Positions 53,060 to 63,242 of a DNA stretch of 64,000 bases are shown in pieces. The notes beneath the pieces are model-generated. The model saw nothing but the letters and a program-made list of their open reading frames with translations, was not told the origin of the DNA and did no database searches. Source of the stretch: Phytophthora quininea (taxonomy: Eukaryota; Oomycota; Peronosporomycetes; Peronosporales; Peronosporaceae). A program made the translations under genes and the position numbers. The stretch covers positions 1 through 64,000 of the forward strand of contig JAAVTG010000798.1 in the NCBI GenBank assembly GCA_011947345.1, read 5' to 3'. The number at the start of each line of letters is the position of its first letter. Positions within the stretch are counted from its first letter, which is position 1.

Positions 53060-54421
53060 TTACTGGTTGCACACATGGACATCGCTACACGAGTCCAGTG
53101 CCCATTCAACAACACCATCGGCTGAATGTACCACAGAACTTATCTGCATCAACGTTCCGCGAGGGAAGCAACCAACAGCACCAACTTTCTTCTCTCTGTT
53201 ATCTCCCTTATTACCAGATCTGTTCTGCCATCTTTTGCGCTCCGATCCAGCAAAATCTTCACCAGCAACGCGATCATCTTGAGAGTCATCATCATCCTTG
53301 TCTTGACTTCTTTTAGGACAATGAAAACGTATGTGACCAATTTCGCCGCACTGAAAACACGTTCGTGTATCTGCTTTCGGCTTGCTGTCCTCCTTGCCAC
53401 CTTTTGCTGACTTATTCTTGCCGCGCCCGCGCTTGCGCTTGCCCTTGCCTTGCTTTTGTTTCGTCTGCGTTTCGCAAGCAGCAATACCAGCGGGTTTCTG
53501 TTCCTCAGTACCCATTTTTTCATCCAAAGCTGATTCAGCGCGTAGCGCATTCATCACTTGGGCCGCGGTTGGAATAGGACGTGCTTCAGAACCACCACGT
53601 ACAACGTAGTGTTTAGAGAATTGCCGCACAACATCTCTGTGAGTACGTGAGACGTGACCCAGCAGCGTCTCTGCAAAGTCCTCATCACTTATTTTCTTGC
53701 CATAATGTAACAGGTTCCTTCGCAACTTCTCCATCTCGCGCAACCAGCTTTCCATAGACTTCTCGGAAGTGTACGTGTTTGAATAGAATTCTGAGCGCAC
53801 AAATATATAATTTGAGTACTCACGCTTCGTTTGTCTATCGACGAAGCGTTCCCACATCGCACGAGCTGTCTCCTCCTGGCAGATCATCTCTGCATCGTCC
53901 GATGGTACTCCTGACAGGATCGCCTCTCGAGCTGCGTTATCCTTCACATCAAACATCGATCGCTCAAGTGGATCGCTTAAGTTCAACGTACATGAGCCCT
54001 CCACTACGTCCCAACATTCCATCCTTTTGAGAAAGGTACGAAGGTGAGCTTCATACAAGTCGAAACTTCCTCTCATCCTGGGAGCGTGATCCATTTTGAC
54101 AGACATCCCGCGCGCCAAACCAGCAGCAACAGGGCCAGGAAATCCAAAACCACCAAAGTTGAAGCCACTAGTCATGTTAACACCACTTCCTCCTGCTCCA
54201 GACGCAATTCCCCCACTTCCAGCCACACCAGAGCCCATCTGACTCGTTCCTCCACTAGTTCCAGCGCTCCCAGCACCAGTACCAGCATTCCCGGCAGTTG
54301 TTACACCACCAGAGGCGGGCGTCGTCGTGGGGTTCGTTCCAGGCTGAGGACTTGGCGTAGACATCTTCACACAACTTGCTCTTGGTCTCGGACGTCTCCA
54401 CACGAAGGGTTTTGGGCTCAT
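53060..54421 (-). CDS. Copia-3 Gag and protease
   Basis: An open frame of 453 codons from the ATG at 54421, which lies inside the primer-binding site, to TAA at 53060-53062. After a Gly/Thr/Ser-rich N-terminus comes the gag-polypeptide domain (FDLYEAHLRTFLKRMECW, WERFVDRQTKREYSNYI), a Lys-rich region, the zinc knuckle CFQCGEIGHIRFHC (CX2CX4HX4C) and the protease active site LDSCSDVHVC. A second in-frame ATG (MSTPSPQPG, 54364) could be the actual start. The stop falls four residues after the protease motif in a position that Pol normally reads through, so it is either a lesion, an error or a Gag/Pol control point. Confidence 0.85.
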   Translation of the reverse strand: MSPKPFVWRRPRPRASCVKMSTPSPQPGTNPTTTPASGGVTTAGNAGTGAGSAGTSGGTSQMGSGVAGSGGIASGAGGSGVNMTSGFNFGGFGFPGPVAAGLARGMSVKMDHAPRMRGSFDLYEAHLRTFLKRMECWDVVEGSCTLNLSDPLERSMFDVKDNAAREAILSGVPSDDAEMICQEETARAMWERFVDRQTKREYSNYIFVRSEFYSNTYTSEKSMESWLREMEKLRRNLLHYGKKISDEDFAETLLGHVSRTHRDVVRQFSKHYVVRGGSEARPIPTAAQVMNALRAESALDEKMGTEEQKPAGIAACETQTKQKQGKGKRKRGRGKNKSAKGGKEDSKPKADTRTCFQCGEIGHIRFHCPKRSQDKDDDDSQDDRVAGEDFAGSERKRWQNRSGNKGDNREKKVGAVGCFPRGTLMQISSVVHSADGVVEWALDSCSDVHVCNQ

Positions 54422-54425
54422 AACC
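54411..54425 (-). other. Primer-binding site of copia-3
   Basis: Minus-strand GGTTATGAGCCCAAA immediately after the LTR end CACTA. It is complementary to an initiator-tRNA anticodon stem-loop; the ATG at 54419-54421 lies inside and is in frame with Gag. Confidence 0.72.
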
Positions 54426-54667
54426 TAGTGACGCACGCGCAGCAGACGACCGAGCGAGCACCAACTCTAGAGCAGTCGTAAGAGAACGCAGAAGACACGA
54501 GTTGCCCACGGAGAACGTTTGGGATTGAGGAGGGAAAACCTCAAGCGGTGCCAAACCCCCTCTCAGTTATCTGCCACTAAAAGCACTACAATTAAGTATA
54601 TGCATACTCAACTGAAGACGCTTGTCCCTGGCGGAGCTCGATAATGCCATGCCTTCAACTCTTGACA
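54426..54667 (-). repeat. 5' LTR of copia-3
   Basis: 242 bp, one substitution from the 3' LTR. The outer end is at 54667 next to GAAAA. Confidence 0.88.
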
Positions 54668-54672
54668 GAAAA

Positions 54673-55652
54673 ATTGATTGAGCGAAGCCTCAATCACGTT
54701 CAAATAATCTTCCATTTCGGCGCGGCGTTCACCTTACGACTCACTCACTCTCGCGAGGTCAAGAACTTCTAACGTATTGTTAATGTGCAAGCAGAGACCT
54801 TCGTTTCCTCTGTCGACCTAACAGTTCGACGGGAACAGCCCTACGACTTCGGCAGGCGCTGTCTCTTTGCTATTTTCTGCAAAATCCCCAACACCACCCC
54901 ACTTCGTGCTGGCACGCCGCCCAAACACACTCGATGGCTTCGTTCGCGTCACCGTCGGCGAAGCAATCATGAATCGTTACCAGTGACTCGACTAGTGGGT
55001 GGTGATGGAACACAAGCTAACCTGTAGTGGTGAAAAGAAGCGAGCGCGCAAGTATTCGTCGCTACAGCTCATCAGCAGGGTGCAGCTGAAGAGCGACTTC
55101 GAAGCTGTAGAGCTCGCCGTGCAAGCATGAACCCGTCGTCGCCTTGCTGGCAAGTGTTTGGCTTTCTGATAGACGTTTGGGCGGAGGCAGGGACTCATTA
55201 GGTCGCCGTCGCAAAGTGGCGGCAACATCGGTAAAAATCTCCTTCTCGTGCTCTCCCCGTTTCTCGACTGAAGCGTTATGAACACAGAGTCGTTTATAAA
55301 GCTTCTCGACTACGCCATGGATATCTATCGGCTTCAGTTCGAGCACTTACAGTTCTACGCATGTGATCATGCGTCTGTAAATCAAACCAAACATGCGTCC
55401 CGATGTTCGGGTGTGCTAGCCACCGCCTGCAGCTAGCTGTCGAGTGACTTCTTGAGCAGGATGTAAACCTTATCAGAAAAGGTGCATCGCTAAACGACAT
55501 AGTTAGACAGTGTGAGCATACTTCCTAACCTGTTAGGAGCGGTATTGAGGCAAGAAGCTCGCAACATCAGACACCACCGTGATTGAAAAAAGTTGCAACA
55601 AACAAATTATTGATTGACTCTAATCTTCGGGCTCAATAAAATAACAATCTTA
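54673..55652. other. Internal part of hAT-2, no recognised gene
   Basis: About 1 kb between copia-3 and the right hAT terminus. The longest plausible frame is on the minus strand at 55062-55346 (VEKLYKRLCVHNASVEKRG...), 94 codons without an ATG at its start and without a recognised domain. It could be a captured exon, but I cannot support a gene. Confidence 0.4.
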
Positions 55653-55667
55653 TTTTTCACAACCCTG

Positions 55668-55675
55668 GTCAAGTG
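55668..55675. repeat. 8-bp target duplication of hAT-2, right copy
   Basis: GTCAAGTG, identical to 49156-49163. Confidence 0.92.
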
Positions 55676-55735
55676 GATCCACGAAAATCGGAGTGAGAGC
55701 TGCACGGCAGCAGCGATGGACAAAGCGGCGGAAAA
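55676..55735 (+). pseudogene. Inverted ankyrin copy, right piece, up to rearrangement junction
   Basis: WIHENRSESCTAAAMDKAAEN continues the ankyrin sequence of 48697-49163. At about 55735 the match to 43640 ends abruptly and sequence of a PIF/Harbinger transposase follows in the same reading frame. Confidence 0.75.
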
Positions 55736-55737
55736 CC

Positions 55738-56580
55738 AGCTGCAAGACGCCCTAGGCAAAAATGGTCTGTCTTCTCTGCAAAAGTGCACGGTAGCGATGA
55801 TAATGCTTGCCTGTGGTTGTAGCGCGGATTCACTCGATGAAAACTTATCGTGCGCTGAAAGCACAACTCTCGCCTACACCAAAAGGTTTTGCCAACACGT
55901 GATTGATATATTCGAGGAAGAATATCTGCGTGAATCTACAGAGCAAGCCATAGAGCAGCAGCTGCAGTTTTCAGCTGAGTGGGGCTTTCCTGGATGCATC
56001 GGATCGCTCGACTGCATGCACTGGATGTGGGAAATGTGTCCATACGCACTGAAAGGACGGTATGCAGGAAAGGAGAAGACCATCCATCGTGCTTGAGGCT
56101 GTAGTAGATTATCGGCTATGGATCTGGCACTTTTGCTTCGGGGCAGCAGGCTCCAATAATGGTACGTCTGCACATCCATGACGGCGTCAATATGGCTTTG
56201 GATTTCTAATTGCTATTGTGATGATATTCAGACATAAATATTTTGGACAGTTCCCCTCTCGCGAACAAGTTTATTCTCCAGCAGAATATTTGTGACCGCA
56301 CTTACACGGTCGCTGATAAGCAATTTGAGCAGCTTTACTACCTTGTGGACGGAATCTACCTTCAATTTTCATGCTTTGTGCCTACCATTCCACAACCGGA
56401 TACTCCTAAGGAAAAATACATTGCCAAACAGCAGGAAGCAGCACGAAAAGATGTGGAGCGAACATTTGGAGTGTTACAGAAGCGTTTTCATATATCAAAG
56501 AAGATTGTGTGATTTTGCACAACATGATTGTAGAAGATGAGTGGGGGGAGAAGGATTGGAGAAGCTTCCTGATGAAAAAA
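55738..56580 (+). pseudogene. PIF/Harbinger transposase, 5'-truncated
   Basis: Starting with LQDALGKNGLSSLQKC, it shows GFPGCIGSLDCMHWMW, the D-C-M-H-W signature around the first catalytic Asp. After a frame shift near 56085 follow VLEAVVDYRLWIWH and the second catalytic site in AAGSNN/DINILDSSPL. The codon for that Asp is split by a 70-nt intron (56162-56231, GTACGT...TTCAG). Then YYLVDGIYLQFSCF, ARKDVERTFGVLQKRFH and, past another shift near 56510, CVILHNMIVEDEW with the last acid. The N-terminal part is missing at the ankyrin junction. PIF/Harbinger elements carry a DDE transposase plus a Myb-like protein; the partner lies at 56905-57666. Confidence 0.8.
56162..56231 (+). other. Intron of PIF/Harbinger transposase
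   Basis: 70 nt, GT...AG. It splits the codon of the Asp in N-N-D-I-N; splicing keeps frame with both sides. Confidence 0.7.
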
Positions 56581-56904
56581 CGCACGTACTGACAACCACG
56601 CGTGTCAGAAACAACGGTGTTCGTGCAGATGAGGAACAGACGGACGCGAGGGAGTTCGTTGCAAGACGCACCTGATCCGATCCGAGAGAAATCATGTCAT
56701 TCTAAAGCAGGCGCTTGTTGATCACTTGTGGGAAATAAAAGGAAAAAAACTAGTTTAGAGATATTTGTAGCAAAAGTAAACAGAACAAGCATACCGTCTG
56801 CGGTAGGATTGATGTTGCCTGTTGCGCATTTTTCACCCGTTGTCTCGACAGCTTCTATGCCCGAAGCCACGATGACTTCATCTTGCAATTGTTTCAATAT
56901 TTTT

Positions 56905-57666
56905 CCTTTTTGATCTTCAGAATGCGCGCAGAAAGCTCGTCTAATCCATCCAACGATGCGAAAACAATGGGATTTTGCTCTCGCTCTTCCAAGAGTTTCA
57001 GTCGTTGTTCTTCTAGTTCAGCCTTAGGTGTGATGATCTTCAAATCTCGGCTGCAGTATCTGCTAGCTGTTGACTACTCATTTCTTGAGATCGCGGTGCT
57101 TTTTGCTTCTTTATGCCTACTGGGCGATTGTCTTTGCATGATGCGTCGAGTACTCCGATTGATCCATGCGTTTGAGTGTCTGTAGAATGGTCCTCGCCGT
57201 GGTTGCTGCTACGTTTGCGTGATGATCTAGCATCTGGCAGCGCCTTCCACTTGGGCTCTTGACGAAGCTCTCGCCAAGCTTCCAAAAGTCGAATTGCTCG
57301 TCTTGCTCGACTTCGTACATGGTGATTGCGTCTTGAATTCTCCACTTTGATTAAGGTGTTCGATAGCAGCGATACACCCGCAAAACTTTCCTACTGCAAG
57401 ACGGACAGTCTGCAAGCAGTTCACTACTGCATTTTGGCTCGCTCGAAGCGGGCTTGGAGTCGCGGTCTTGTTTCGTTGTATTTTGCTGTAACCCGTCCCC
57501 AGAATGCACGCCCAGACTGGTCTGTGCCGAAGATGCTGTCCTTGGATACTGCCAGCCATGCTTTTGTGAGTGCTTGATCTTCAGTGCTTATCCAGTTGGG
57601 CCCACGAGCGTCAGGCTTGGTGGTCATAGCGAACGCAATATGTGGATCTTTGAGAGGCGCGAACAC
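56905..57666 (-). pseudogene. Myb/SANT-like partner protein of the PIF/Harbinger element
   Basis: On the minus strand: RGPNWISTEDQALTKAWLAV with FWGRVTAKYNE, the Myb/SANT-like fold of Harbinger second ORFs and of NAM-associated proteins. It continues with KFCGCIAAIEHLNQSGE, DEQFDFWKLGESF, a variable region and a C-terminal helix (KAELEEQRLKLLEEREQNPI, LSARILKIKKE) ending near 56908. The frame changes several times (near 57430, 57345, 57120). It faces the transposase gene tail to tail, about 300 bp apart. The partner's role is to bring the transposase to the element ends in the nucleus. Confidence 0.7.
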
Positions 57667-57669
57667 TGT

Positions 57670-58793
57670 CCGAAAAAATGTCCTGCCACCAGTGCAGGTT
57701 TTGAGATATCCAGGTCACTTGTGCCGGACAACTTATTTGCTTCTGGGAGCAAATGGCGAAGCAAATCGGCTCTGTTTGCTCGCACGGAAACTTTTCATTT
57801 GTTGCAGGAGCCATTTTGCTCCTGCGGTGGAGCGAGTTGGGGATAATTTTTTAGTTTACTGCCACAGGAGCATTTTGCTGCCGCGGTGGAGACGCCATAA
57901 TGGCGGGCATTTTTCGTGACGCCACCGATTTTCATCGGTATTAATCGGTATTTCATGAGGAATCACAGTTTTTCGGTGTTTGACTCTTGAACAAACTATA
58001 CTATACAAGCACGACACGGTTGTCTTCGGCAAGAGCATGGATACAGCACAGGGCCAAAATACCGAATTTCCGTCGGTATCTTTTTACTAAACGGCCTCAA
58101 ACGATGGTGCCATTCTACACGCGTCACAGGGCGAATATTTAAGAAAAAACATGTACTGATTCGACAATAATCAGAGGCGTCACCGGAGCGCCCTCCCGCT
58201 CCCGCTCGCACCCCTGCTGCTCGTGCCCCTGCTCGACCCTGCGACCGAGCAATCCGCTTGCTCAGGCATGTGCGCTAGCCACCATACGCTGATGCGGTAC
58301 GTCCATACAGCTATACATTGCAAACTTTTTTTTAATTTTAACATAAAGTGCAACGAAAACGATGGTGCTTCTTAGTAACTTCTACGCCTGCAGTTGCTAC
58401 TGCTGCGCCGTCGCCGCTTCTGCCACCACCGCCGTAGCCGCCACCACTGCGAGGCAGATGCCTGTGCGCTTCCCCGGCACGGTACGCTGTACTATGTTGA
58501 AGTGTCCTCATGTCCCTGTTCTAGGGACACTGGGCCATCAGGCTCAACTGAGTTTCCGTAGACCGCTGCCTCATTTGTGGATTTGACGACACCCGCGAAC
58601 AGGCATGATCCGCGGAGGCGATGCTTCTCGTGGAATGGAGTTTCTTGTGCAGCGACTGGTGTTTTTATGGAGCTGGCATTTCTCGTGGAGCTGGAGTCTC
58701 TCGCGGGGTCGGCGTTTCCTGTGCATCTGGATCTCCTTGTGACGACGAGGCAAGTGACCGTTGCCAAGGCGGGCGCGGGCGTAAGAAGCGAAC
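57670..58793. other. Spacer with short GGAGC/GCTCC palindromes, no gene
   Basis: A palindromic unit around GGAGCCATTTTGCTCC with GCGGTGGAG recurs about 60 bp apart (57805 and 57865), and a related GGAGCAAATGG lies at 57748. Repeated ATCGGTATT/ACCGAAT words lie at 57930-58080. I see no protein-coding signal. These may belong to the outer end of the Harbinger element or to another relic. Confidence 0.4.
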
Positions 58794-61700
58794 ATGGGTG
58801 GGGAGACTGCTGGCCATAGGAACGCAAAGCGTCCGAAAAACATATCGAGTGGGCGTGGCCAAGGTCGCCGTACTGCCGCCTCGTCAACGATGGCACGTAG
58901 CCACCGTGGCGCTGTTGAACAAGCTCACAACGAGGCTACAGATGATAGTGCTAACGACGCCTTGGGTAGCGAGGACTTGTTGCGGCATCTTGATAGCTGG
59001 AGAGAGCGCTTCATGGCAACTCGTTCCCAGAGAGTGGTTCTTCGAGGAGGTTCGATAATGACGACGAGTTGGATGTTCGTGCTATCGCAGCCTCAGCGAT
59101 GGCGGCCGCGCAACACAGCAGCACCATGCGCCATGAAGCAGCATCCGCCCGAGCGAACCCTGACGTAGATGACGAGTCCGACAGTGAAGGTCTTCTTCGG
59201 CGCCTCGACGCTGCCTATAAAAGAGAGAATGTCATCGGATCACGTGGTGCACAATCTACCGGCGCTGAGGCTGCTATTATCGACAACGATTCCCATGGTG
59301 GCAGACAAGTGAGCGATGACATTGACATTCGTGCAACTGCTGCTTTGGACATGAAAATGGTGAGATGTCGGCATGTGCGCGCAGCCCGCATTAGAAACAC
59401 CAGTAATCCGATTCATCACCCGAAAACGCACCGGACTCGCCAACGCTGCAATCGGGAGCGCCTGCAGATCCAACCTAGCGCGGGAATTACGACCTCCAGC
59501 CTGCAGCCGGTCAGTGACGCTGACCGCGCGAAGGCTCTCGAAAGACTACAAAAGGCGCTGGGGCCAGAGTGTCTTGATGAGTGTGTCTGCGTCGCGTGCG
59601 ACGCACTAGTGCTTCGATGCCAGGCAGAACGGAAAGAAGCCTCCGACTGGATGTTCATGAACAAGATAAGGCGTAGTTTGGGAGAATTGGACAGGACCCT
59701 ACCTCGCGCTCTTCTGGATTGGTACAGAGCTCCAGCATGTGTGGCCTTCCTGCGCGATGTTATGGTTGCGCCGAAAAGCTTCCGCTGTTACACCGGTGAA
59801 GAAGGGCACTTGACGGCCTGGTTTACTGTGTGCAAACCCTGCTTGAAAGAAATAGAGCGCGGGCGCATCCCGAAGTTTGCTATTGCGAACGGGTTTTCGT
59901 TGGGGGCTTGCCGGACGACCTGCACTCCCTGATGTTGTCGGAGAGAATGATGGCGCAGCTGGTCACAGTCGCCGCAATGACTCGTGTGATGAGAGGCGGG
60001 CGGCATCGCTGCATTTGGTCGCATTGTATAGCGTTTGATTGCACACCCTCACCTCCCGTGTTGCTGCTACCGAGGTCGATTTCAAGTACCGATGCATTCC
60101 GAGTTGCGATGGTCGGCGATTTGTCAGACAGACAGGTTGAGAAGTTTAAGAAAATGCACCAGATTCGAACGCGGAAGCTGCAAGACGTATTCAACTTTGA
60201 CAAGCGCAACAATTGTCTCTACAGCGACGTTGTTTGGAACGACAGTGTCTGGGTCGACGGGATCGATACGGAGCTGTTGAAACATCTTATTTTGGAGCGC
60301 ATACAAGATGAAGACCGAGCCATCGACGACAGCGTGCGCGAAGATCTCGAAGATATCCGGGGCCATTCGGACGTTTGGCAGGTGGAGAATTCCTGTGATG
60401 AGGTCGACGCGGCGGTTTGCTGAAAACGAGTTCTTTACGCTGGTTTCGTTCGACCGCATATCGATGAAAACCATGAACACACAAACTTCTATACGTTGCA
60501 TGTGGTTCCCTGGCGTTTTCAGCGGGTTTGAGTTCATAGGGCCCGCCGAACGCGGAAGGCGGCCAGGTCGCACGGAACAAGACTCTGTGGTGCACAGATT
60601 CTTGAAAACTGTGGAGATCGCGTCTGCCACCGTTTGGGGTAGCAACGCAGAGCGTGCCAACTGTAGACAAGAAGCATTTGCCTACCAAACACGGTTCGGA
60701 CAGCCATCTCTTTTTATCACCCTCACGCCCAATACCAACAATTCTCTCGTCATGGCCCACTACGCCAGAATCACATCCATTGCCTCGCTCTTCGACATCT
60801 TGGACGCCAGTAAGCCATCGAAGGCCCTACTCGCGAGGTCAGTCTCGGGAATGACTGTGCGTCGGCGCGTCTATTCATGCGAAGTGTGGACGTGTTCATA
60901 AGGCATGTGCTCGGGATCGACCCGCCAATAAAGCAGAGAAACTCCTTCTCGGGTTTGATCGGCAATGTATGGGCGTACTTTGGCATGGTCGAGACACAGA
61001 GAAGGGGAACGTTGCACATACACATGTTGATTTGGCTAGGCGGCGCTCCGTCGAGCACAGTCGAGTTGGAATTCCTACTGCGCGGACCTGGCGGAGAGCG
61101 ATTCAAGTAAACCGTAGAGTCCTACGTGCGGAGCATTGTTTCTAACAGCCTGCCGCTTTCTGTTGAACGACTCTCGTGCTCACACTGCGACGCCCCGTAC
61201 GCCCATCTTGTTGGGCTGGACATACCCGCGCGCGCTCGCCAGAACCCACGGCGCGGGCTGTATCATTCCAAGGCGCACCGCTCAGTGAAAGAGCCCGCTC
61301 TGCTGCAGTGCAGCGCTTGTAACACAAACTTTAGCTCGCAGCACATATTGCGAAGCGTGCTACTCCAGAACCGACCCGCTCACTGGCCGCCATGGCGAAA
61401 CGAGCTCACTCCGGCGGAGATGGACGACGAAGCGCGTCAGGAATCAATCTGTCGTGATACAAAGGGCCAGGCTGCTGCCATTGTCCATGAGCACGAAAGC
61501 GTTCAGCAGGAGCTGAGGGAGCGGTCCAATGAGCTGCAGTGCTTCTCGGCCGCAATAGAGAGAGAGTCTTAGAGAACGCGAACGCGTATCAGATGGTAAC
61601 CTGCTCCAGTGACGATGATCCTTACCAAAACGACGGTCTGACGCGCCTCATGGAAGCGTTGCCGCCAATGCCGGCTGACCGTGGGATGCATCTGTTCCTC

Positions 61701-63242
61701 TTGGCAGCGCGGACGGAAATTTTGCCACCATCACAGCAGTATCGCAGCACTTCACGCTCAACGAGAAGCAGCATAACGCATTTAGACTCATCGGAATTGT
61801 TTTGCTTACGAGGTGGTGAAAGGTGGAGGATATGAGCTACACAGATGGCGAGCTTGACGACGATCTTGGGCAGGACTAGCTGCTATTCTTTTGGGTGGCG
61901 AGGGTGGTACGGGCAAAAGCCGAGTGCTCGATGCCGTCCAGAAGTTGTGTGAAACCTGGAACCACCCTGATTGTCTTATCAAAGCAGCACTTACCGGAAA
62001 GGCTGCAACGATAATAGGAGGGAGGAGATTGGCGAGGTTACTGCTCCAGCTGAAAAGAAGCGCCGAAAGGCGGCAATTACCTGGACATCCTGGTCATCGA
62101 CGAAGTCTCAATGATGAAGAAACATGAGCTATTGAAGCTCGACAAATACCTGAGAATAGCTAAGCAAATCTCACACCTACCGCTTTGGTGTAGCTCATGT
62201 AGCGCTTGTGGGAGATTTTCTTCAGCTACCACCGGTGGGAGGGGCCCCACTCTACAAGAATCCTTCCGAGAGCCAGGACCCAGCGGCGGACGACTTCGCC
62301 GGGTATAAGTTGTGGAGGCTCTTCGACCGTGTGATTGTGCTGGACGAGTGTGTTCGATTTAGGGCAGATCCCTAATGGGTCGTGGGTGTCAATTCGCTCG
62401 CAAAGGTGTGTGGCTCCCCGAATTTGTCGACCTGATCAACTCGAGAGTTTCTAGCAACGCCAACGTCTCTGAAACATGGAAGCCTGGCGATTCGGTGCCT
62501 TGTTTTATAACCTCAGATAATACGACGCGGCTGGCGATGAACAATTTATTCGTTGCAACAGCGGCCAGGCTGCTGCCGAAAGGGGAGCATCATGTACGGA
62601 TTGTTGCTAATTTTGGTGGTAAACTAGATAAACCTGGTTCATCGGAAATCTGAAATGTAATGGGTTCCCCGAACACCGAGTTCGGCAGAATGTCGTCTTA
62701 TCTCGATTTGATAGTCGGGATGCCGGTGCAAACTACTCAGAACATTCGCGCCGCAAAAATGGTTGCAAACGGGACGCTGGGCACACTGGAGCAGATCATC
62801 TACAGGGAGGGTACTGAATTTTGCTACGAGCGCGACAGTGTTGAAGACGTCATTGTAAAAATCCCGAGTGTCGCGTCCTTAGCGTTGATTGTACGCATCC
62901 GACGAGGTTCGATGGCGACTGCCATGCAAGGTTGTTTGGATTCCGACTTATTTCCTCTCTTAGCAGACGCCCGACCGTATGGCGAAAGCCACATCTCACT
63001 AGCAACGACTTCAGAAGGAAATTCACGCACTTTGTCCGTTCGTGTCGAGTAATTCCCCATGGTGTGCGCATCATCATCAACTGTGTATAAAGTGCAACGA
63101 GAAACCCTTGACAAAATGGTTGTTACCGAGTGGCGGTCTGAGAATCGAATGTCAAACAAGCGTGAGCTACCGTACTTGCTGGTCTCTAGAGTACAAGACT
63201 AGCCTTTCGGACACTATACCCACTGACCAGGGGTCTGAATAA
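58794..63242 (+). pseudogene. Helitron Rep/Pif1-helicase gene (frameshifted)
   Basis: One long protein in about ten pieces. The likely start is the ATG at 58794, with a low-complexity N-terminus to 59500. A CVCVACD zinc-type region (59580) and IPKFAIANGFSLG (59869) precede a DUF6570-like segment, LPRSISSTDAFRV and KLQDVFNFDKRNNCLYSDV (60070-60230). The Helitron helicase-like N domain follows with FGQPSLFITLTPN (60690) and the Rep H-x-H in GTLHIHMLIWL (61006-61035). Next are Cys pairs (61175-61330), and then Pif1-type SF1 helicase: Walker A GGEGGTGKSR (near 61893), Walker B DILVIDEVSMMKK (near 62090), DFLQLPPVGGAPL (62214-62250), and the C-terminal STVYKVQ and YLLVSRV (63080-63200). There are many one-base shifts and a few stops. 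The 5' TC and 3' hairpin-CTRR ends were not identified. Confidence 0.8.

Larger units (their letters stand above)
49228..54667 (-). mobile_element. Ty1/copia retrotransposon copia-3, inserted in hAT-2
   Basis: A 5,440-bp minus-strand element with 242-bp LTRs (49228-49469 and 54426-54667) that differ at one position (49444 C, 54642 T). It has a primer-binding site, a polypurine tract and all copia domains. Flanks are GAAAT on the left and GAAAA on the right, four of five matching, so the target duplication is imperfect. It is a third family, different from the array and copia-2. Confidence 0.92.
49164..55667. mobile_element. Non-autonomous hAT element (hAT-2), split by copia-3
   Basis: Ends CAGGGTTGTGAAAAA (49164) and its complement TTTTTCACAACCCTG (55667), flanked by exact 8-bp duplications inside an ankyrin reading frame. 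Without the nested copia-3 it is about 1.06 kb: 64 bp on the left and 1 kb on the right. I see no transposase motif in that 1 kb, so the element should depend on a transposase encoded elsewhere. Confidence 0.9.

Noticed and set aside
55062..55346. A 94-codon minus-strand frame in hAT-2 as a gene
   Set aside because: No ATG at its start, no known domain and no conservation evidence available here.
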